Shown here piece after piece: positions 10,901-24,417 of a stretch of 64,000 bases of DNA. Location: positions 10,716,154 through 10,780,153 of the forward strand of contig CM060851.1 of NCBI GenBank assembly GCA_030737835.1, read 5' to 3'. The position numbers were made by a program, and so were the translations under genes. The stretch is from Acorus gramineus. Its lineage: Eukaryota > Streptophyta > Magnoliopsida > Acorales > Acoraceae. The notes beneath the pieces were generated by a model. That model was not told where the DNA came from, ran no database searches, and saw nothing but the letters and a program-made list of their open reading frames with translations. Within the stretch, counting starts at the first letter, position 1, and every line of letters begins with the position of its first letter.

Positions 10901-11590
10901 CAGCCCTCCTCAGCCTCCTTCTTGGCTGAAAATCAGGGGGGGGGGGAGGGCATGGGATGGAGCTTGAGAGAAGAGAATCAACAACAACAACAACTTGCAC
11001 AAACACTCACCATCACTTCCTCCTCCACCTTCTCCTTCTCTTTGAGAAAATAACACAAACACTTGGGGGATGTGTGTGAAAGAGAGAAAGAGAGCCCAAG
11101 ATGTCCACGTGGGGAATGGGAGGGGAAGAGACAGAGAGAGATATTTTCCCACATGGGGGGGGGGGGTGAGTGGAATGGAAAAAGGTGGGGGTGAACTTAA
11201 CCTAAACTCACCCACTAACACTTTCAAATAGTCAAATGATTGCTTCATCATTAAGCAAAGGGGGGGTAAGGTTACCCAAGGTCACCCCATTCACCAAAAT
11301 ATCTCACACTATTTGACTAATCAAACCAGGAACTCTCAAAAACCCGGATACGATTCGGAACTGCATATTTTTCCAAACGTTACCGGAATTTGATGAAATT
11401 TTTATGGGTAGTACTAAATGGTACCAGGACCCATAATATGCAGTCAGATTTCCAATCAGAGTGCTCTAACTCCCGCAGGTGGCTAAAAGCTAAAATTTTA
11501 GCGGCTCCGATCGAAAAATAAAAAGGCCCTGAATGACCCAGAAGTGACCAAGGCTTAACCGAAATGGCTCCAAATGACACAGGCATAACA
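7997..11590 (-). repeat. Family 1a LTR (left copy), 3594 bp
   Basis: Bounded by TGTCACGCCCC on the left and GGCATAACA on the right, flanked by a primer-binding site on one side and a polypurine tract on the other. In element sense the order is: conserved LTR start; GC-poor leader; a block of CAA/GTG repeats; a donor-like 'CCAAG/GTGAGCT' at 10812/10811; a CpG-rich alternating tract (about 10310-10680); a 37-bp exon-like box (10196-10232); two copies of a unit built on 'tgggagccctctgtcagga'; TCACCCTCACCC repeats; an acceptor-like 'tttcttttcag'; and the LTR end. The apparent reading frames on both strands are not genes. Confidence 0.85.
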
Positions 11591-14305
11591 TTCTCCCCCC
11601 CTTAGGAAATTTAGTCCTCGAAATTTAAGGAAACCCAAAGGGAAGACCGAATATAGCAAGTATCACGCATAGACCTTTTGCTCCCAAGTGGTCTATGCAC
11701 CAGACTGGCGCTACCGACACACTGTAATCAAAGGAACGGTCTTAGCGTGGAGCCTCTTCTCATATTTGTCCTTGACCTCGATCCACTGCTCCATGAACGA
11801 TAAATCCAGCTCGAGAATGAGACAGTCGAACTGAATGACTGAGCAGGATCGTGGACATAACGCCTCAGCCATGAGACAAGGACGACGTCGTGGGCATGAG
11901 CCAGCTGTGGGGGAAAGGCTACATGATAAGCCACCTCCCCAATCCACTCAATGACGAGAAACGGTCCCATTAAAGAGCCAACTCAGCTTGCCCCGAACGT
12001 CGAAACAGAGGGTGCCCTTAAACCAGGACACCTTCTTGAAAATATGATCGCCAAACCCAAAGGTAAGCTCCTGGCGACGATGACCTGCGTAGCCCTTCTG
12101 TCGGTTCTGGGAGGTGCAGATGCACACACGAACCAACCTGGCCACCGCAAGGTCAAACAACTAACTTATGGCCTCTCCAACTGGCGCTCCTCAACCGTCC
12201 CAACACAAGGGAGGTATAAACTGCGCCTGTAGAGTGCCTTTCACAGATCCATCTGGATGCTCGAATGGTAGTCGTCTTGCAGGCATACCCCAACAAATGG
12301 GTGGCGCCTCACCCAACTGCCCTCATCATCGAGCATGCAGGCACTTAGCACGTCCTCCAAGGTCTGAATCGTCCTCTTTGTCTGGCTGTCCATCGGCGAT
12401 GAAACGCTATACTTAAATGGAGGCTCGCGCCAAAGCCTGCCAAGGCTGCGCCACAACCTCAAAGTAACCCTCGCGTCTCAACCAAAAATAGCGCCGACCG
12501 GAGTGCCATGAAGACGAACAATCGCGAAGGTGAAAACCCACGTCAAGGCGTCCAGAGACTCAATCAGTCGGATAGGGAGGGAAGCGCGGACTTAGTCAGT
12601 CGGTCATTGATCACCTAGACGGCGTCGTGACCCGAACGTGACATTAGCGAGTCTGCAACAATCCCTGATAACCCACTCCCACGTCCACTGAGGAATCTCC
12701 ATGGACTGACGCTTTCCAACGCGATGATGATTCTCGAACTTTGCCTGAGGGCATGCCAACCTGGGGAAACAAGGTCACCCACATCACCTTTTCATCTCAC
12801 CACAGCAATCTCAATGAAGACTACCCCAAAGTAGTCCACGGAGGCCCAATAAAACTTTTGACATTCACGAAGGCATCCGGCGCATTCGTCAACCCCGACG
12901 GCAGTACTTAAAACTTGTAGTGCCCGAAATGGTCACGAAAGGCCATCTACAGGATGTCCAACTCCCGGATCTCCAACTTGTGGTACCCTTGTGCGAAGAT
13001 TGATCTAACAGCAGACACTCGCTCCCAGAGCTGGTCAAATAGATCATCAATTCACAGCAAGGGGGCACCTGATCTTCAATCCTCACGGGAAGATCAAACA
13101 ATACCTCGAACAATTAAGTCCAGATTCTGCTCCTCGAGCATGGCTGACGCTCATGATGACACTTACACGCTTGGTAAGCCGCTCAACCGCACTTAATCCA
13201 CAAGACACGCAATAAGGGGGGGGGGGGGTCGTCGAACCTCGACAATGCCTATGCGACGTCATCTATCTGATAAGGCGGTTGAGTCCCATCACGAACGTTA
13301 GCATCACGTCTCCTTATTTGTGACCAATGTGGGGCAAAACGCGACAGTATCCGTAACTGTGCTTCACATGCCACTAGAGATAGGTCGCTTATCTATAACC
13401 ATTGGAACTCCAGCATCCTGCACTCCATGGGCAGATTCATCACGGGGAGTCCACGCTCTTGACATCATCCAGTAGCACTCTCCCGGTGTGGCCTCTACCT
13501 GGTAGCCTCCCAAGCCTACTATCTCTGCCATATGGGCGCACCAACAAGCATAGTATCTGGGAGCACCTCATAGGGCTCTGGCCTCAACCGGGCAGCTACA
13601 ACGCACAATGATATATCAAAGCGACCCCTGATGCCACTATGGAACCCAGTCCACAAGCAATCGCTTACCAAGCTGCAATAGGATGTACCCAATCCCGATC
13701 GTATGCATCACCACTCGCTACAGCACCTTCCAAGTGAGAGGAAAAATCCATCATCAATTTGATGCTTCAAAGGTATTCCTTGACTGGGAAAAGAAACCTT
13801 GGGAGGGCACCATGAGGTCCCGATATAGGATATCCCGACAACCAAACAAGGAACACGGAGTACCCTAGCCCGGGTAGGAAGGCTGGAAGAAGACATCACC
13901 CCTTAATGAGCAATACGCCACATCCTCAACACTTGAAACTGGCGCCGCACGCGAACTCAATGGTTACCAGCAATACCGATGCACGGGAAAGAAGCTCCAT
14001 TATCGAGACGCAATCCATACCTTAGAAATTGCAACCAATTCATCACTATCATACTACTGGGCTGGAATTTCCTACCCAAGCTTTAATCCCATAACAAGGG
14101 ATCCAACAACTGACCCTAACCAGTCGACCCAGTCGACAACTTAAGGGTGGGTCCAGGGGTCACGTCCACGTCAACGGATGCGAGGAGGCATGTCAGCAAC
14201 CTAAGATAACTTCTGAAACAAGAGTACTCGGATGACAATCCTACGACTCATCATCTATACGACTAGACTTAGGCTCTGACAGGACCAGGCTCTGATACCA
14301 ACTTT
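11591..14305 (-). mobile_element. Family 1a internal region with Ty3/gypsy integrase remains
   Basis: The polypurine tract is at 11591-11606 (seen as ttctcccccccttagg) and the primer-binding site at 14289-14300. Around 12241-12462 the minus strand has 'SSPMDSQTKRTIQTLEDVL', the typical gypsy integrase motif that reads DGQTERTIQTLEDML in active elements. Around 11700-12160 it has the integrase tail (GDHIFKKVS, GKLSWLFNG, IGEVAYHVAFPP, HDVVLVSWLRRYV), as in chromovirus-type gypsy pol. Toward the primer site only traces of gag/pol remain. The region is short for a gypsy element and broken many times. Confidence 0.8.
14289..14300 (-). promoter_or_regulatory. Primer-binding site, initiator-Met tRNA type
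   Basis: The complement reads TGGTATCAGAGC, five bases inside the right LTR (14306 on). It shows that the right LTR is the 5' LTR of this minus-strand element. Confidence 0.88.
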
Positions 14306-17300
14306 TATCACGCCCCAGGGCGGCTGTCCCCGAGACGTGGCAATAATAAAATATCAGCTATCAATACCTGAGGTCAATAAAGACTCCAACAACAACACAC
14401 AAGGTGGCAAAGCAAAGATAATGATAACTGACTGAAAAGCGGAAGCATAATATATAAACAATGTCTGTAAATCAAAAACATTATTACAGACTCGAATACA
14501 CAATCACTGTCCTGTGAGAGCCAAGTCTAGACCAAAGAAAATATAACCTGTGCCACATGCACGATTTACAATACATACAATGACTCTAGGACTGCTGACA
14601 GCCTTGCACTCGCCATCCGCCGGAAGAACGCTCCACGCCCATAAGACCACGCCACAGGAAAGCTCCAGCTCCACGCCCAACACTGCCCCTGAAAAGAAAC
14701 AGTCTGCGAGGGGTGAGCTACAAGCTCAGTGAGTGGCTGGAAACCAATCACCATACAACAGTTCAATACATAAACCATTCCCTTTCAAGGTAAACATGGG
14801 TGGAAACCCATGGATAACTGGGTCACGCGGCGGCGCAACCAACCTCACCCTCACCCTCACTCCCGGAGGAAGACTCTTGGGACTTTTGGGGAGAGACCAT
14901 ACCGTTGGTCGAGGAGACCCGGGATTACTGGTCCACACAACACTACTGGAACATCTACATCGGGATTACTACCCAACGATGTCTTTGAACATCGATACAC
15001 AACCGGACCCAACAACTATGGGAACGGACGAACAACGAATGGGTCACGCGGCGATGTGTCTTCACCTCATCCTCACCCTCACCCCTTAGAGGTGACATAG
15101 GACTTTTGGAAGAGACTTAGACTGCTCTACACCCTTGGTCCACCGGTAGCCCTTTCCCCCGCGTAGCCTCTACCTGGTATACTCCCACGATCAGTACGCT
15201 TCCGAACGCATCGGTGGTACCTACGGATGGGAGCCCTCTATTAGGACAGCTTTCCCAACGCCGGGGAGTTCCTACATCGGATCCAACGAAGGGGAGAACG
15301 ATTCCACGCTCGCAATATCATTCGTTAGCCCTCTCCCGGGTAGCCTCTACCTGGTATACTCCCACGATCAGTACGCTCCCGAATGCATCGGTGGTACCTA
15401 CGGATGGGAGCCCTCTGTCAGGACAGCTACAACCCGGGCCTCTTCAACACGGACGACATTGGGAGTAAACATTCCATGTTCACAAAGCGAACCCAATGGA
15501 AAACAACTACTCTCGATAATCACTTATCGAGATATCGAATACTACTGTACTCCCACACCGTTGCGTCGCTCAGACACAAAGGGGGGTTGCCTCTGCTCTC
15601 ACGTAGAAATAATCCCATAAGCTAATGAATTGTCCTGAATTCCAAACGAGTGCATCGCTCGGATGCACGGGGCGATTACATCGCTAGCGCTCTAACTAAT
15701 GAGGTACAACCCGACAGCGGGTCATACCCACGCCTATTTCAGATAGGCCTATCAGTTTTTAACATGCGCATATAAATATATCCAGCTATGTGCATGAACC
15801 ATATGCACAAATCATCTAATAGTTATAGGGACACTCCCTAACATGGATTTACATCATAATAAATCATACAACATGCATACATGGTCATTAATCACAAGGC
15901 CTAACTTAAGCACGATCTCGCGCACTAACAGGTGCATGCCAATATTCCAAACGAACCTGAGTCGAGTAGGAAATCGCATCTACTTACTCAGTTCGTTCAG
16001 AGGGAGAGGGCGAGAGAGATTATCATCTCATGAAGCTGGTCATAGCTTTGCCCCATTAGCATGGGCGCAACAGCTACACCACGCCCTCGAGTCTTATCGC
16101 AAGGGAATATTAGGCAGGTGCCCGTTATTAACCCAGACTTAATCATACTGTATATTCCCATTAATATGGTGGGAGTAGTATTACAATACCACCTAAGACA
16201 TGTCATATTCTATACATCCATACACATTTACAACATACATGCCCATACTAGAGGGGCTCATGCAACACAATCATTCATACATGAATACAATACATGTATA
16301 TAAGCCTAGCATGCAAGATATCTACATATTATAGCTTAAGCATGGCCATACTACTTATCTACATAAGTAGTATAGTTGGGGGGGCCCATCGATGCGCGAC
16401 GCGTGACTATGTGCGTCGAGCGCATCCCATCCGACGAGATCTGCAGGGTAAGGGCATCAAATTTGGTGAGTAACATCACAATTTAACACTTAGAAATCAC
16501 TAGAATTATCAAAGACTTAGACATGCACGCATACGGGCTCGCACGCATGTGAGAACACGCGTACCCGAGCCCCTGGGCAGCCCCGCGCATGCCCCAGCAC
16601 GCGCACGCACGCGCGCGCACGCACTGGTGCCCAGCCGCGCGCCCAGGCACATGCCCAGGTGCACTGCCCCGCGCGCACCCCCGCTCGCACCCGCGCGCCC
16701 ACTCCGCGCGCACCCGCGCACTCAAGCGCATGCGCCCGCGCGCGTCTGCGCGCCGGCCTGCGCCTGCCAGCGCCCTCCTGCACGCGCTAACCCCTTTTTA
16801 ACCCCTTTTAACCCCTCCTCCACACTTCTCACTCACCCTAAACCAATTACCTAGCATGCATGACCTCCCCACAACCCCCTAAGCCATGAAAATCAGAAAA
16901 GAAGGGGAAGAGCTCACCTTGGGAGGGGGAATGAAAGGGGGAGATTCGGGGGCCCTCGATGCACCCGCGACCACCTCAACCACCACCACCACTACCACCA
17001 CCTCCACAGCCCTCCTCAGCCTCCTTCTTGGCTGAAAATCAGGGGGGGGGGGAGGGCATGAGAGGGTGCTTGAGAGAAGAGAATCAACAACAACAACAAC
17101 TACTTGCACAAACACTCACCATCACTTCCTCCTCCACCTTCTCCTTCTCTTTGAGACATTAACACAAACACAAGGGGGATGTGTGTGAAAGAGAGAAAGA
17201 GAGCCCAAGATGTCCACGTGGGGAATGGGAGGGGAAGAGAGAGAGAGATATTTTCCCACATGGGGGGGGGGGGGGGGTGAGTGGAATGGAAAAAGGTGGG

Positions 17301-17701
17301 GGTGAACTTAACCTAAACTCACCCACTAACACTTTCAAATAGTCAAATGATTGCTTCATCATTAAGCAAAGGGGGGTAAGGTTACCCAAGGTCACCCCAT
17401 TCACCAAAATATCTCACACTATTTGACTAATCAAACCAGGAACTCTCAAAAACCCGGATACGATTCGGAACTGCATATTTTTTCAAACGTTATCGGAATT
17501 CGATAAAATTTTTATGGGTAGTACTAAACGGTACCAGGACCCATAATATGCAGTCAGATTTCCAATCAGAGTGCTCTAACTCCCGCAGGTGGCTAAAAGC
17601 TAAAATTTTAGCGGCTCCGATCGAAAAATTAAAAAGGCCCTGAATGACCCAGAAGTGATCAAGGCTTAACCGAAATGGCTCCAAATGACACAGGCATAAC
17701 A
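14306..17701 (-). repeat. Family 1a 5' LTR (right copy), 3396 bp
   Basis: Near-identical to 7997-11590 apart from the CpG-rich tract (about 16510-16790), which is shorter here, and other length differences. It starts TATCACGCC and ends GGCATAACA, immediately followed by LINE sequence at 17702. The strong match to the other LTR indicates a young insertion. Confidence 0.85.
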
Positions 17702-19994
17702 GTTGGAGCCCTTTCTCATTAATCCATGGGTCAAACCACAAATTTATGGTTTTTCCTTCAAAGATCAAGAATTTCACCTTAGGGAGGATCCACTCTCTAG
17801 CATGGAGAATGGAGGTCCATGAAGAGGAGCAGCTGGAAGGAGCACATGCCATCCAAATATTTTCCCTCCGAAGATACCTCTGACGCATCCACTGAGCCCA
17901 CATGGTTTGCTTGTTGCTTGCAAGTTCCCAGAATCGAACCCCATTAGATCCAGCGCACCAATCACGAACGTGTTTAATGCCAAGACCTCCTTCATCATAT
18001 GGTTTACAAATGGTATCCCAATTTACATGATGCATCTTCTTAGTAGGCGAGCTACCATGCCAATAGAAGTCACGAAACAATTTTTCAATGTCCTTTTGAG
18101 ATCTACGGGAAAAGATAAGAAAAGCCGAAGACCAAAAAACTTGAAAGGAGGAGAGGACAGTCCTAATAAGCTCTGCACGACCAGCTTTAGAAAGCGAATG
18201 ACCAGCCCACAAGGATACCCTTTTTCTGATCTTATCAATAAGAGGTTGACAGAGCCTATGATTTAATGTTCCATGAAATAGAGGAATGCCCAGATATCGA
18301 ACAGGTAGGGATGAGAGGTCAATATGCGAAAGTTGAGCAAAAGTCAGCGACGAAGGACCACCACTCGCAAAAATTTTACTCTTTGTAGTGTTTAGCATCA
18401 GCCTCGACTCACTTGCAAACTGATTAAATAAGTCTTGAATAGCCTTGGCAGAATTTGGGTCTGTGTCTGTGAAAACTAACATGTCATTTGCAAAGGCAAG
18501 ATGAGATATGTTAAGCCTTCCACTAATAGATCTCCCTACCTGTCCTTCCTGAACCATTTGATTGAGTTGAGTGGAGAGTGCCTGAATAACAAGCGTAAAC
18601 AACAAAAGCGAGAGAGGGTCCCCCTGTCGAATACCACAACTCACTAAGAAGAAACCTTCATGTGAGCCATTAACAAGCACTAAGTATTTGGCTGTGGTGA
18701 TGCATTCCATACATAGGTTGACCCAGTGTGAATTTAGTTGGCAACTCCTTAGAACTTCTTCAAGAAAGCTCCACCGGACACTATCAAACGCCTTTCGCAG
18801 GTCAATTTTGATGCAAGCTCTCAACTTCCCATGATGGTGAAGATACTTGATCAGCTCATGAGTAAGTAAGATGTTGTGATGGATACTCCGCCCTTTGGTA
18901 AAGGCGGCTTGGTGCTCACTCACAAGATGGGGAAGTATTTCACGTAGCCTTGTCGCCATGATCTTGTACAATGTGTTGCATAAGGATATATGTGTATGAA
19001 ATTATCCATTGTTTCCGCATTCAATGACTTAGGAATGAGTGCAATGAAAGAGTGACTGACCTTTCGGAGTAAATTCCCCGAGGAGAAGAAATAATGAATG
19101 GTTGCCTCCAGGTCTTGATGCACGAGATCCCAAAATAATTGAAAGAAGCGGGCAGGAAAACCATCAGGACCGGGAGAGCTAAGGGACTTCAAACTAAAAG
19201 TTGCTTTGTGAATTTCAGCAAGAGTGATAGGGGCAAGAAGGTTTGAGTTCTCTTCAGCTGTAACAACCCCATGTGGATGAGTAGGATGGACAGGGGAGCC
19301 TGAGTCCTTGTTAAGCAGCTCGAAGAAATAATGGACACTATGCTCTTTGATTTGAGCAGGTTCAAAAATATCTTCCCCATTTGCTGTTCGGAATAAATGA
19401 ATAGTGTTGACAATTGATCTACTCTTTACGAAATCATAGAAGAATCGAGAATTGGTGTCTCCTGAAGAGAGCCAGAGCTGCCTTGACTTTTGGCGAAGAA
19501 AACTTTCTTCTTGTGATAGACTTCGGGAGTAGTTTGTCTGAGCAGATTGCTCTTGAGAAATGAGACTTGGATCAAGAGTATTTTGTTGTAGCAAAGTTTG
19601 AATAGTGAGAAGGTCTTCTCGATTCCTCTGCAGTGCATGCTGGACCAGTCCAAAGGTTTTTTTGTTCCATTGTTTGAGAGCAAGCTTTGTGGCCGCAATC
19701 TTTTTCACCAACCTGAACATGGGAGAACCCACAACCTCTACAGCCCAAGCAGATGCAACTGTTTCTTTGAATGTGGGATGAGATTCCCACATCTCAAAGT
19801 ACTTAAATGGCTTCGGACCTGAAGGGATAGCTGAGCCCCTGCCGGCTCCGCTATTAGAACCGGCAACGCTCGTCGGAGAGGACGTCTCCCTCCAAAGCAA
19901 AAGTCTCCCGCTAAAAGCAGAGACGTGACCTAAAAGCAGATCCCAAAAAACAAATATTGACCTAGAAGTATGTGTTTTGTTACATGAAATATAC
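17702..19994 (-). mobile_element. LINE, 5' part: linker and reverse transcriptase (5'-truncated)
   Basis: On the minus strand the first block (19996-18920) is the linker between endonuclease and RT (GPKPFKYFEMW, LSSGDTNSRFF, SSPGPDGFPARFFQLFWDL, SFIALIPK). The second (18971-17702) is RT: HQAAFTKGRSIHHNILL, KIDLRKAFDSVRW, GIRQGDPLS, then FANDM where active elements have FADDM, and PVRYLGIPL. The two blocks are in different frames, changing near 18970, and the second catalytic Asp of the YADD/FADD box is Asn here. The endonuclease domain is absent, so the insertion is 5'-truncated. It joins the 3' part at 6471-7759 across the family 1a insertion. Confidence 0.88.
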
Positions 19995-20003
19995 ATATCA
20001 TTG
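19995..20003. repeat. LINE target-site duplication, 5' side
   Basis: ATATCATTG, a perfect match to 6462-6470. It fixes the 5' end of the truncated LINE at 19994. Confidence 0.85.
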
Positions 20004-21416
20004 TTGTTATTAGAAGGTTTAACAAGTCCACTTGAGACTAGAGAGGTGGATTAAGGTTCACGTTGTTTTTCACTCACCTTATTTCCTTTATATAAATATT
20101 AATAAAAATAAGGCATCAAATCACCCAGCACCCCTCTTTTATATTACCATACGGTCCATGCCACGCATCTAGCCTATATTTGGGTAGCAAATAAGAGATG
20201 AATAGAGATGATTAAACCCCAAAACATATATGTTGGCAAGCAATAGATGTGTATAGTTATGTTAAAATAAGTAAAAATAAGCTGGTGTTGATATTTTAAG
20301 TTTTTTCTAGAACTGTGTTATTTCACTTAATTTATTTGACTGTTATAAAGGGGGCTCACATGTCAAACCTATCATCATATCTTTTAAATCAAAAGTCTAC
20401 ATGTTAAATTGATTTTTACATTTTATAAATTCTAATTCAAATCTTATTCACTTTTTATCCATAACTCATCTATGATAAACTAAATAACAAAATCTTCATT
20501 ATTACGTTCTTGTAACGGACATAATTAAAAACAAAATCAAATAGAAAATGACTTATTTATTATTTACGCTAGAATAATTATCAATTTCAGAGTATCTTAA
20601 TTATGTTGTTGACCAAACAAGGGTTAGTACTTGAAAAAGATGAATGGATTATACCAAAGGCAACAAAAAAATAAAAGGGAATGTATAACAAAACTAACCA
20701 TTTAGTTTTTCAAAGAGTGAGTATGATGAATAAAATACCATATAGTGTGGTACGCTTAATAAAAAAGTTCTTAACTCACTGGCAAAGGGCCCTTGCATGG
20801 CCCAACGGGCAGCTTGCAAAAAAAAGGGCCCTTACATGATTAGTCTTTGCTCTTGCCTCATGTAAAATGTAGGCACAATTCGAAAACACTTCACAGATTA
20901 TGTGAATGAGATCGAGATTCAAATTGAATAGAACTACAAACCAACATACCAATTGAAAAATCAAGATTCGACTGAACATAACTACTAAACAACATTAAAA
21001 AATCTCTATTCAGAGGAAGAGAAAAAAAAAACACAAACATATAACAATGGTGGAGGGGCATAAATTTTGTTTACCGGGTACTAGTAAATGGATCCGACCT
21101 CTCCCGTTCTCCTCCGCCTGATTCCGTCGTCTTCAACCGGAGAGCACTCCTTGAACGCCACGGACACAGGGAGGTGGGGACCTGCAAAAGACCCTCCGAC
21201 GCTCAAGTTAGTCAGAGTGGCTGAAAAAGGGTTTTAGCCAAAAATAAATTGTGCATACCTTCTGCGTGTGTTCTTGCCCCCTATTTATAGGATTTACTGT
21301 GATTAGGGTTTCTGATCAACTCCTCTCTATCGGACGGACGAGAATCCATCATTCATTAGTGAGGACACAATAGATAATATCATAGGATTTGGTCAATTAT
21401 GAATTGACATGTAAAT
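20004..21416. other. Intergenic DNA, no gene seen
   Basis: AT-rich to about 21060, then a more GC-balanced part (about 21060-21310, with 'cctgcaaaagaccctccgac') that looks like dispersed plant repeat DNA I cannot name. Frames here are short and without family resemblance. Confidence 0.5.
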
Positions 21417-21898
21417 CCATATTTGGTAGGGATTCTGTGGACAAAGTCAATGATGACTTGATTTGGTGTTATACACCAACATTGAATGAATTTAAATGGT
21501 AGTTAATGCAGTATATCTAAGAAGATTAGGGTTGTGTATGAGTGGATAAATATTGACTTGGTCTGCAGTAGTTTATCGGGTATGGGCCTCCGGGCCGAGT
21601 TTGTTTGGGTTCAAGTCGGACTGGTCATCGTCTTGTCGGGTCGGATCAATGGGACCCCTGACCCGGCCCGCTTTAGGTAGCCAGAAAATTGGGCGCCCAC
21701 AAATGGAAATATCAACTGTCTTTACCATCCATATTTGGTGGGGATTCTGTGGACAAAGTCAATGATGACTTGATTTGGTGTTATATACCAACATTGAATG
21801 AATTTAAATTGTAGTTAATGCAGTATATCTAAGAAGATTAGGGCTGTGTGTGAGTGGATAAATACTGACTTGGTCTGCCGTAGTTTATTGGGTATGGG
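21417..21898. repeat. Tandem duplication, 312-bp period
   Basis: The unit beginning 'ccatatttggt(a/g)gggattctg' at 21417 recurs at 21729 with few changes over about 170 bp. The second copy is cut by the LTR that begins at 21899, at the same word 'gggtatggg' that continues uninterrupted in the first copy (about 21578). Confidence 0.85.
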
Positions 21899-24417
21899 TG
21901 TCACGCCCCAGGGCAGCCGTCCCTGAGGCGTGGCAATATATAAAGTATCAGCTATCAAGTACAAGAGGTCAACAATGACTCCAATAAATAACACACAAGC
22001 TGGCAAAGCAATGATAACTGATAACTCAACTGAAAAGCGGAAATATAAAATATCAATAAGTCTGTAAACCAAAAATATCATTACAGACTCGAATACACAA
22101 TTAATGTCCTGTGAGAGCCAAGTCTAGTCCAAATAAAATACAACCTGTGCCACATGCATGATTTACAATACATAAAATGACTCTAGGACTGCTGACAGCC
22201 TCGCACTCGCCACCCGCCGGACAGAACGCTCCACACACATAAGACCATACACAGGGAAGCTCTAGCTCCATGCCCAACACCGCCCCTGTAAAAGAAATAG
22301 TATGCGAGGGGTGAGCTACAAGCTCAGTGAGTGGCTGGAAACCAATCACCATTACAACAGTTTAATGTTAAGGCAATTTCCTTTCAAGGAAAACATGGGT
22401 GGAAACCCAATGGATAACAAGGTCACGCGGCGGCGCGACCAACCTCACCCTCACCCTCACTCCCGGAGGGAGACTCTTGGGACTCTTGGGGAGAGACCAT
22501 ACTGTTGGTCGAAGAGACGCGGAATTACTGGTCTACACAACACTACTGGATCATCTACATCGAGATAACTGCCCAGCGATGTCTTTGAACATCGATACGT
22601 AACCGGACCCAACAACTATGGGAACGGACGAAAATGAATGGGTCACGTGGCGACGTGACTTCATCTCATCCTCACCCTCACCCCTAAGGGTGACACAGGA
22701 CTGTTGGAAGAAAACCTTTTTGTTCTACACCCTTCGTCATCTGGTAGCCCTCTCCCGAGTAGTCTCTACCTAGTATATTCCCATGATCAGTACATATGCC
22801 GAATGCATCAATAGTACCTACAGGTGGGAGCCCTCTATTAGGACATCTTTAACGTCAGGTAGCTTCAACACGGATCCGAAGAAGGGGAGAACGATTCCAC
22901 GCTCGCAATATCATGCGGTACCCCTCTCCCGCGTAGCCTTTACCTGTCGACCTTCCACGATCGGTACATCAGCCAGATGTGTACAGTGATACGCATCAGT
23001 AGCACTAACAAGTGGTGGCACCCAAACAGGATAGCTTCGACGCTGGGGTGTTTCGACGCACGATGATGTCGGGAGGAAGCACCCCACGTTCGCAAAGTGA
23101 ACCCTATGGGAAAGTCAACTACGCTCGATAATCACATATCGATGATATCGAATACTCTTGTAGCCCCACACGGGTGCGTCGCTCGGACGCGAGGGGTTAC
23201 CTCTGCTCTCACGCAAAAATAAGCCCCAGGCATATAACCCAATAGGCGGTTCATAGACGCGCCTAGCACGGGTAGGCCTAACTTAATGCCATAGCCACCG
23301 GTTTAACAAAACTGATACAACAAATGAATTCTCCTGAATTCCATTCAAGTGCATCTCACGGATGCAGGGTGGTGATTACATCACTCGTGCTCTAACTAAT
23401 AAGGTACATCCAGGCAGCGGGTCGTACCCACGCCTATTTCAGATAGGCCTAATTAGTTTTAACATGCGCATATATATTAAAGGAGAATCATATCATAGCT
23501 ATGTGCATGAACCATATGCACGATCACCTAATAATTGACTAAAAGGGTATCCCCTAACGTGAATTTACATCATAAACTTCAAATCATACAACATGCATAC
23601 AAGGTATGGCCCACTTAAACATGCATACAAGGCCATTAATCATATAAGCATACAAGGTATAACTTAAGCATGCATTGGATATCACCAACTTAAAAAGGGA
23701 AGGGTTAAGCGTGATCTCGCACACTAACCGGTGCATGCCGATAATCCCAAGCGGACCTGAGTCAAGTAGGAACCACATCTACTTACTTAGTTACGCAAAG
23801 AGGGAGGGCGAGAGAGAGGGAAAGTCTCATCCTCTTCGAAAGTTGGTCATAGCTTTACCCCAACAAGATAGGTGCAACAGCCATACCACGTCCTCCAGTC
23901 TTATGACCAGGGAATATTAAGTATGCACACTGTTATTAACCTAGGTAAATCATGCTAGATATTATTAATATAGTGAGAGTAGTATTACAATACTACCTAA
24001 GGCATGCTCTATTCTATACATCCATACACATTACAGAAATACATGCCCATACTAGAGGGGCGCATGCGATACAGTCATTCATACATGAATGCAATACATG
24101 TAATGTAAGCCAAGCGTGCAAGATATCTAACATATTATAGCTTAAGCATGGCCATACTACTTATCTGCACAAGTAGTATAGCTAGGGTGCCTCGTTGATG
24201 TGCGACGCACGACTACGCGCGTCGAGCGCATCACGAGGGGTTGGATCGAACCACTCACCGCAACCCGAGTCCTCGCGCATCCCATCCGACGAGATCTGCA
24301 AGGTAAGGGCATCAGAATGGTGAGTATAACCACATTAAAACACTTAGAATTTAACTAGAAATGCCAAAGACTTAGACATGCACGCATACGGGCTCGCACG
24401 CATGCGAGCACGCATGC
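21899..24417 (-). repeat. Partial family 1 LTR
   Basis: Starts TGTCACGCCCCAGGGC and follows the family 1a LTR module by module (TCACCCTCACCC repeats, 'gggagccctc' units, exon-like box at 24259-24295). It stops at 24417, where the CpG-rich tract begins in full copies. A family 2 LTR start follows at once. It is an incomplete, older copy, visibly more diverged than the 1a LTR pair. Confidence 0.8.

Larger units (their letters stand above)
7760..17701 (-). mobile_element. LTR retrotransposon family 1a (Ty3/gypsy), inserted in the LINE
   Basis: On the minus strand the order is 5' LTR (14306-17701), internal region (11591-14305), LTR (7997-11590), then about 240 bp of a second internal-region start (7760-7996) that includes another primer-binding site. 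The LTRs end in CATAACA/TGTCACG-type termini. The internal region is only 2.7 kb and carries recognisable pieces of a Ty3/gypsy integrase, but it is badly broken (many breaks) and cannot code for a working polyprotein. The two LTRs differ at roughly 1-2% of the positions I compared by eye, so the copy is young. It lies between LINE parts that belong together. Confidence 0.85.
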
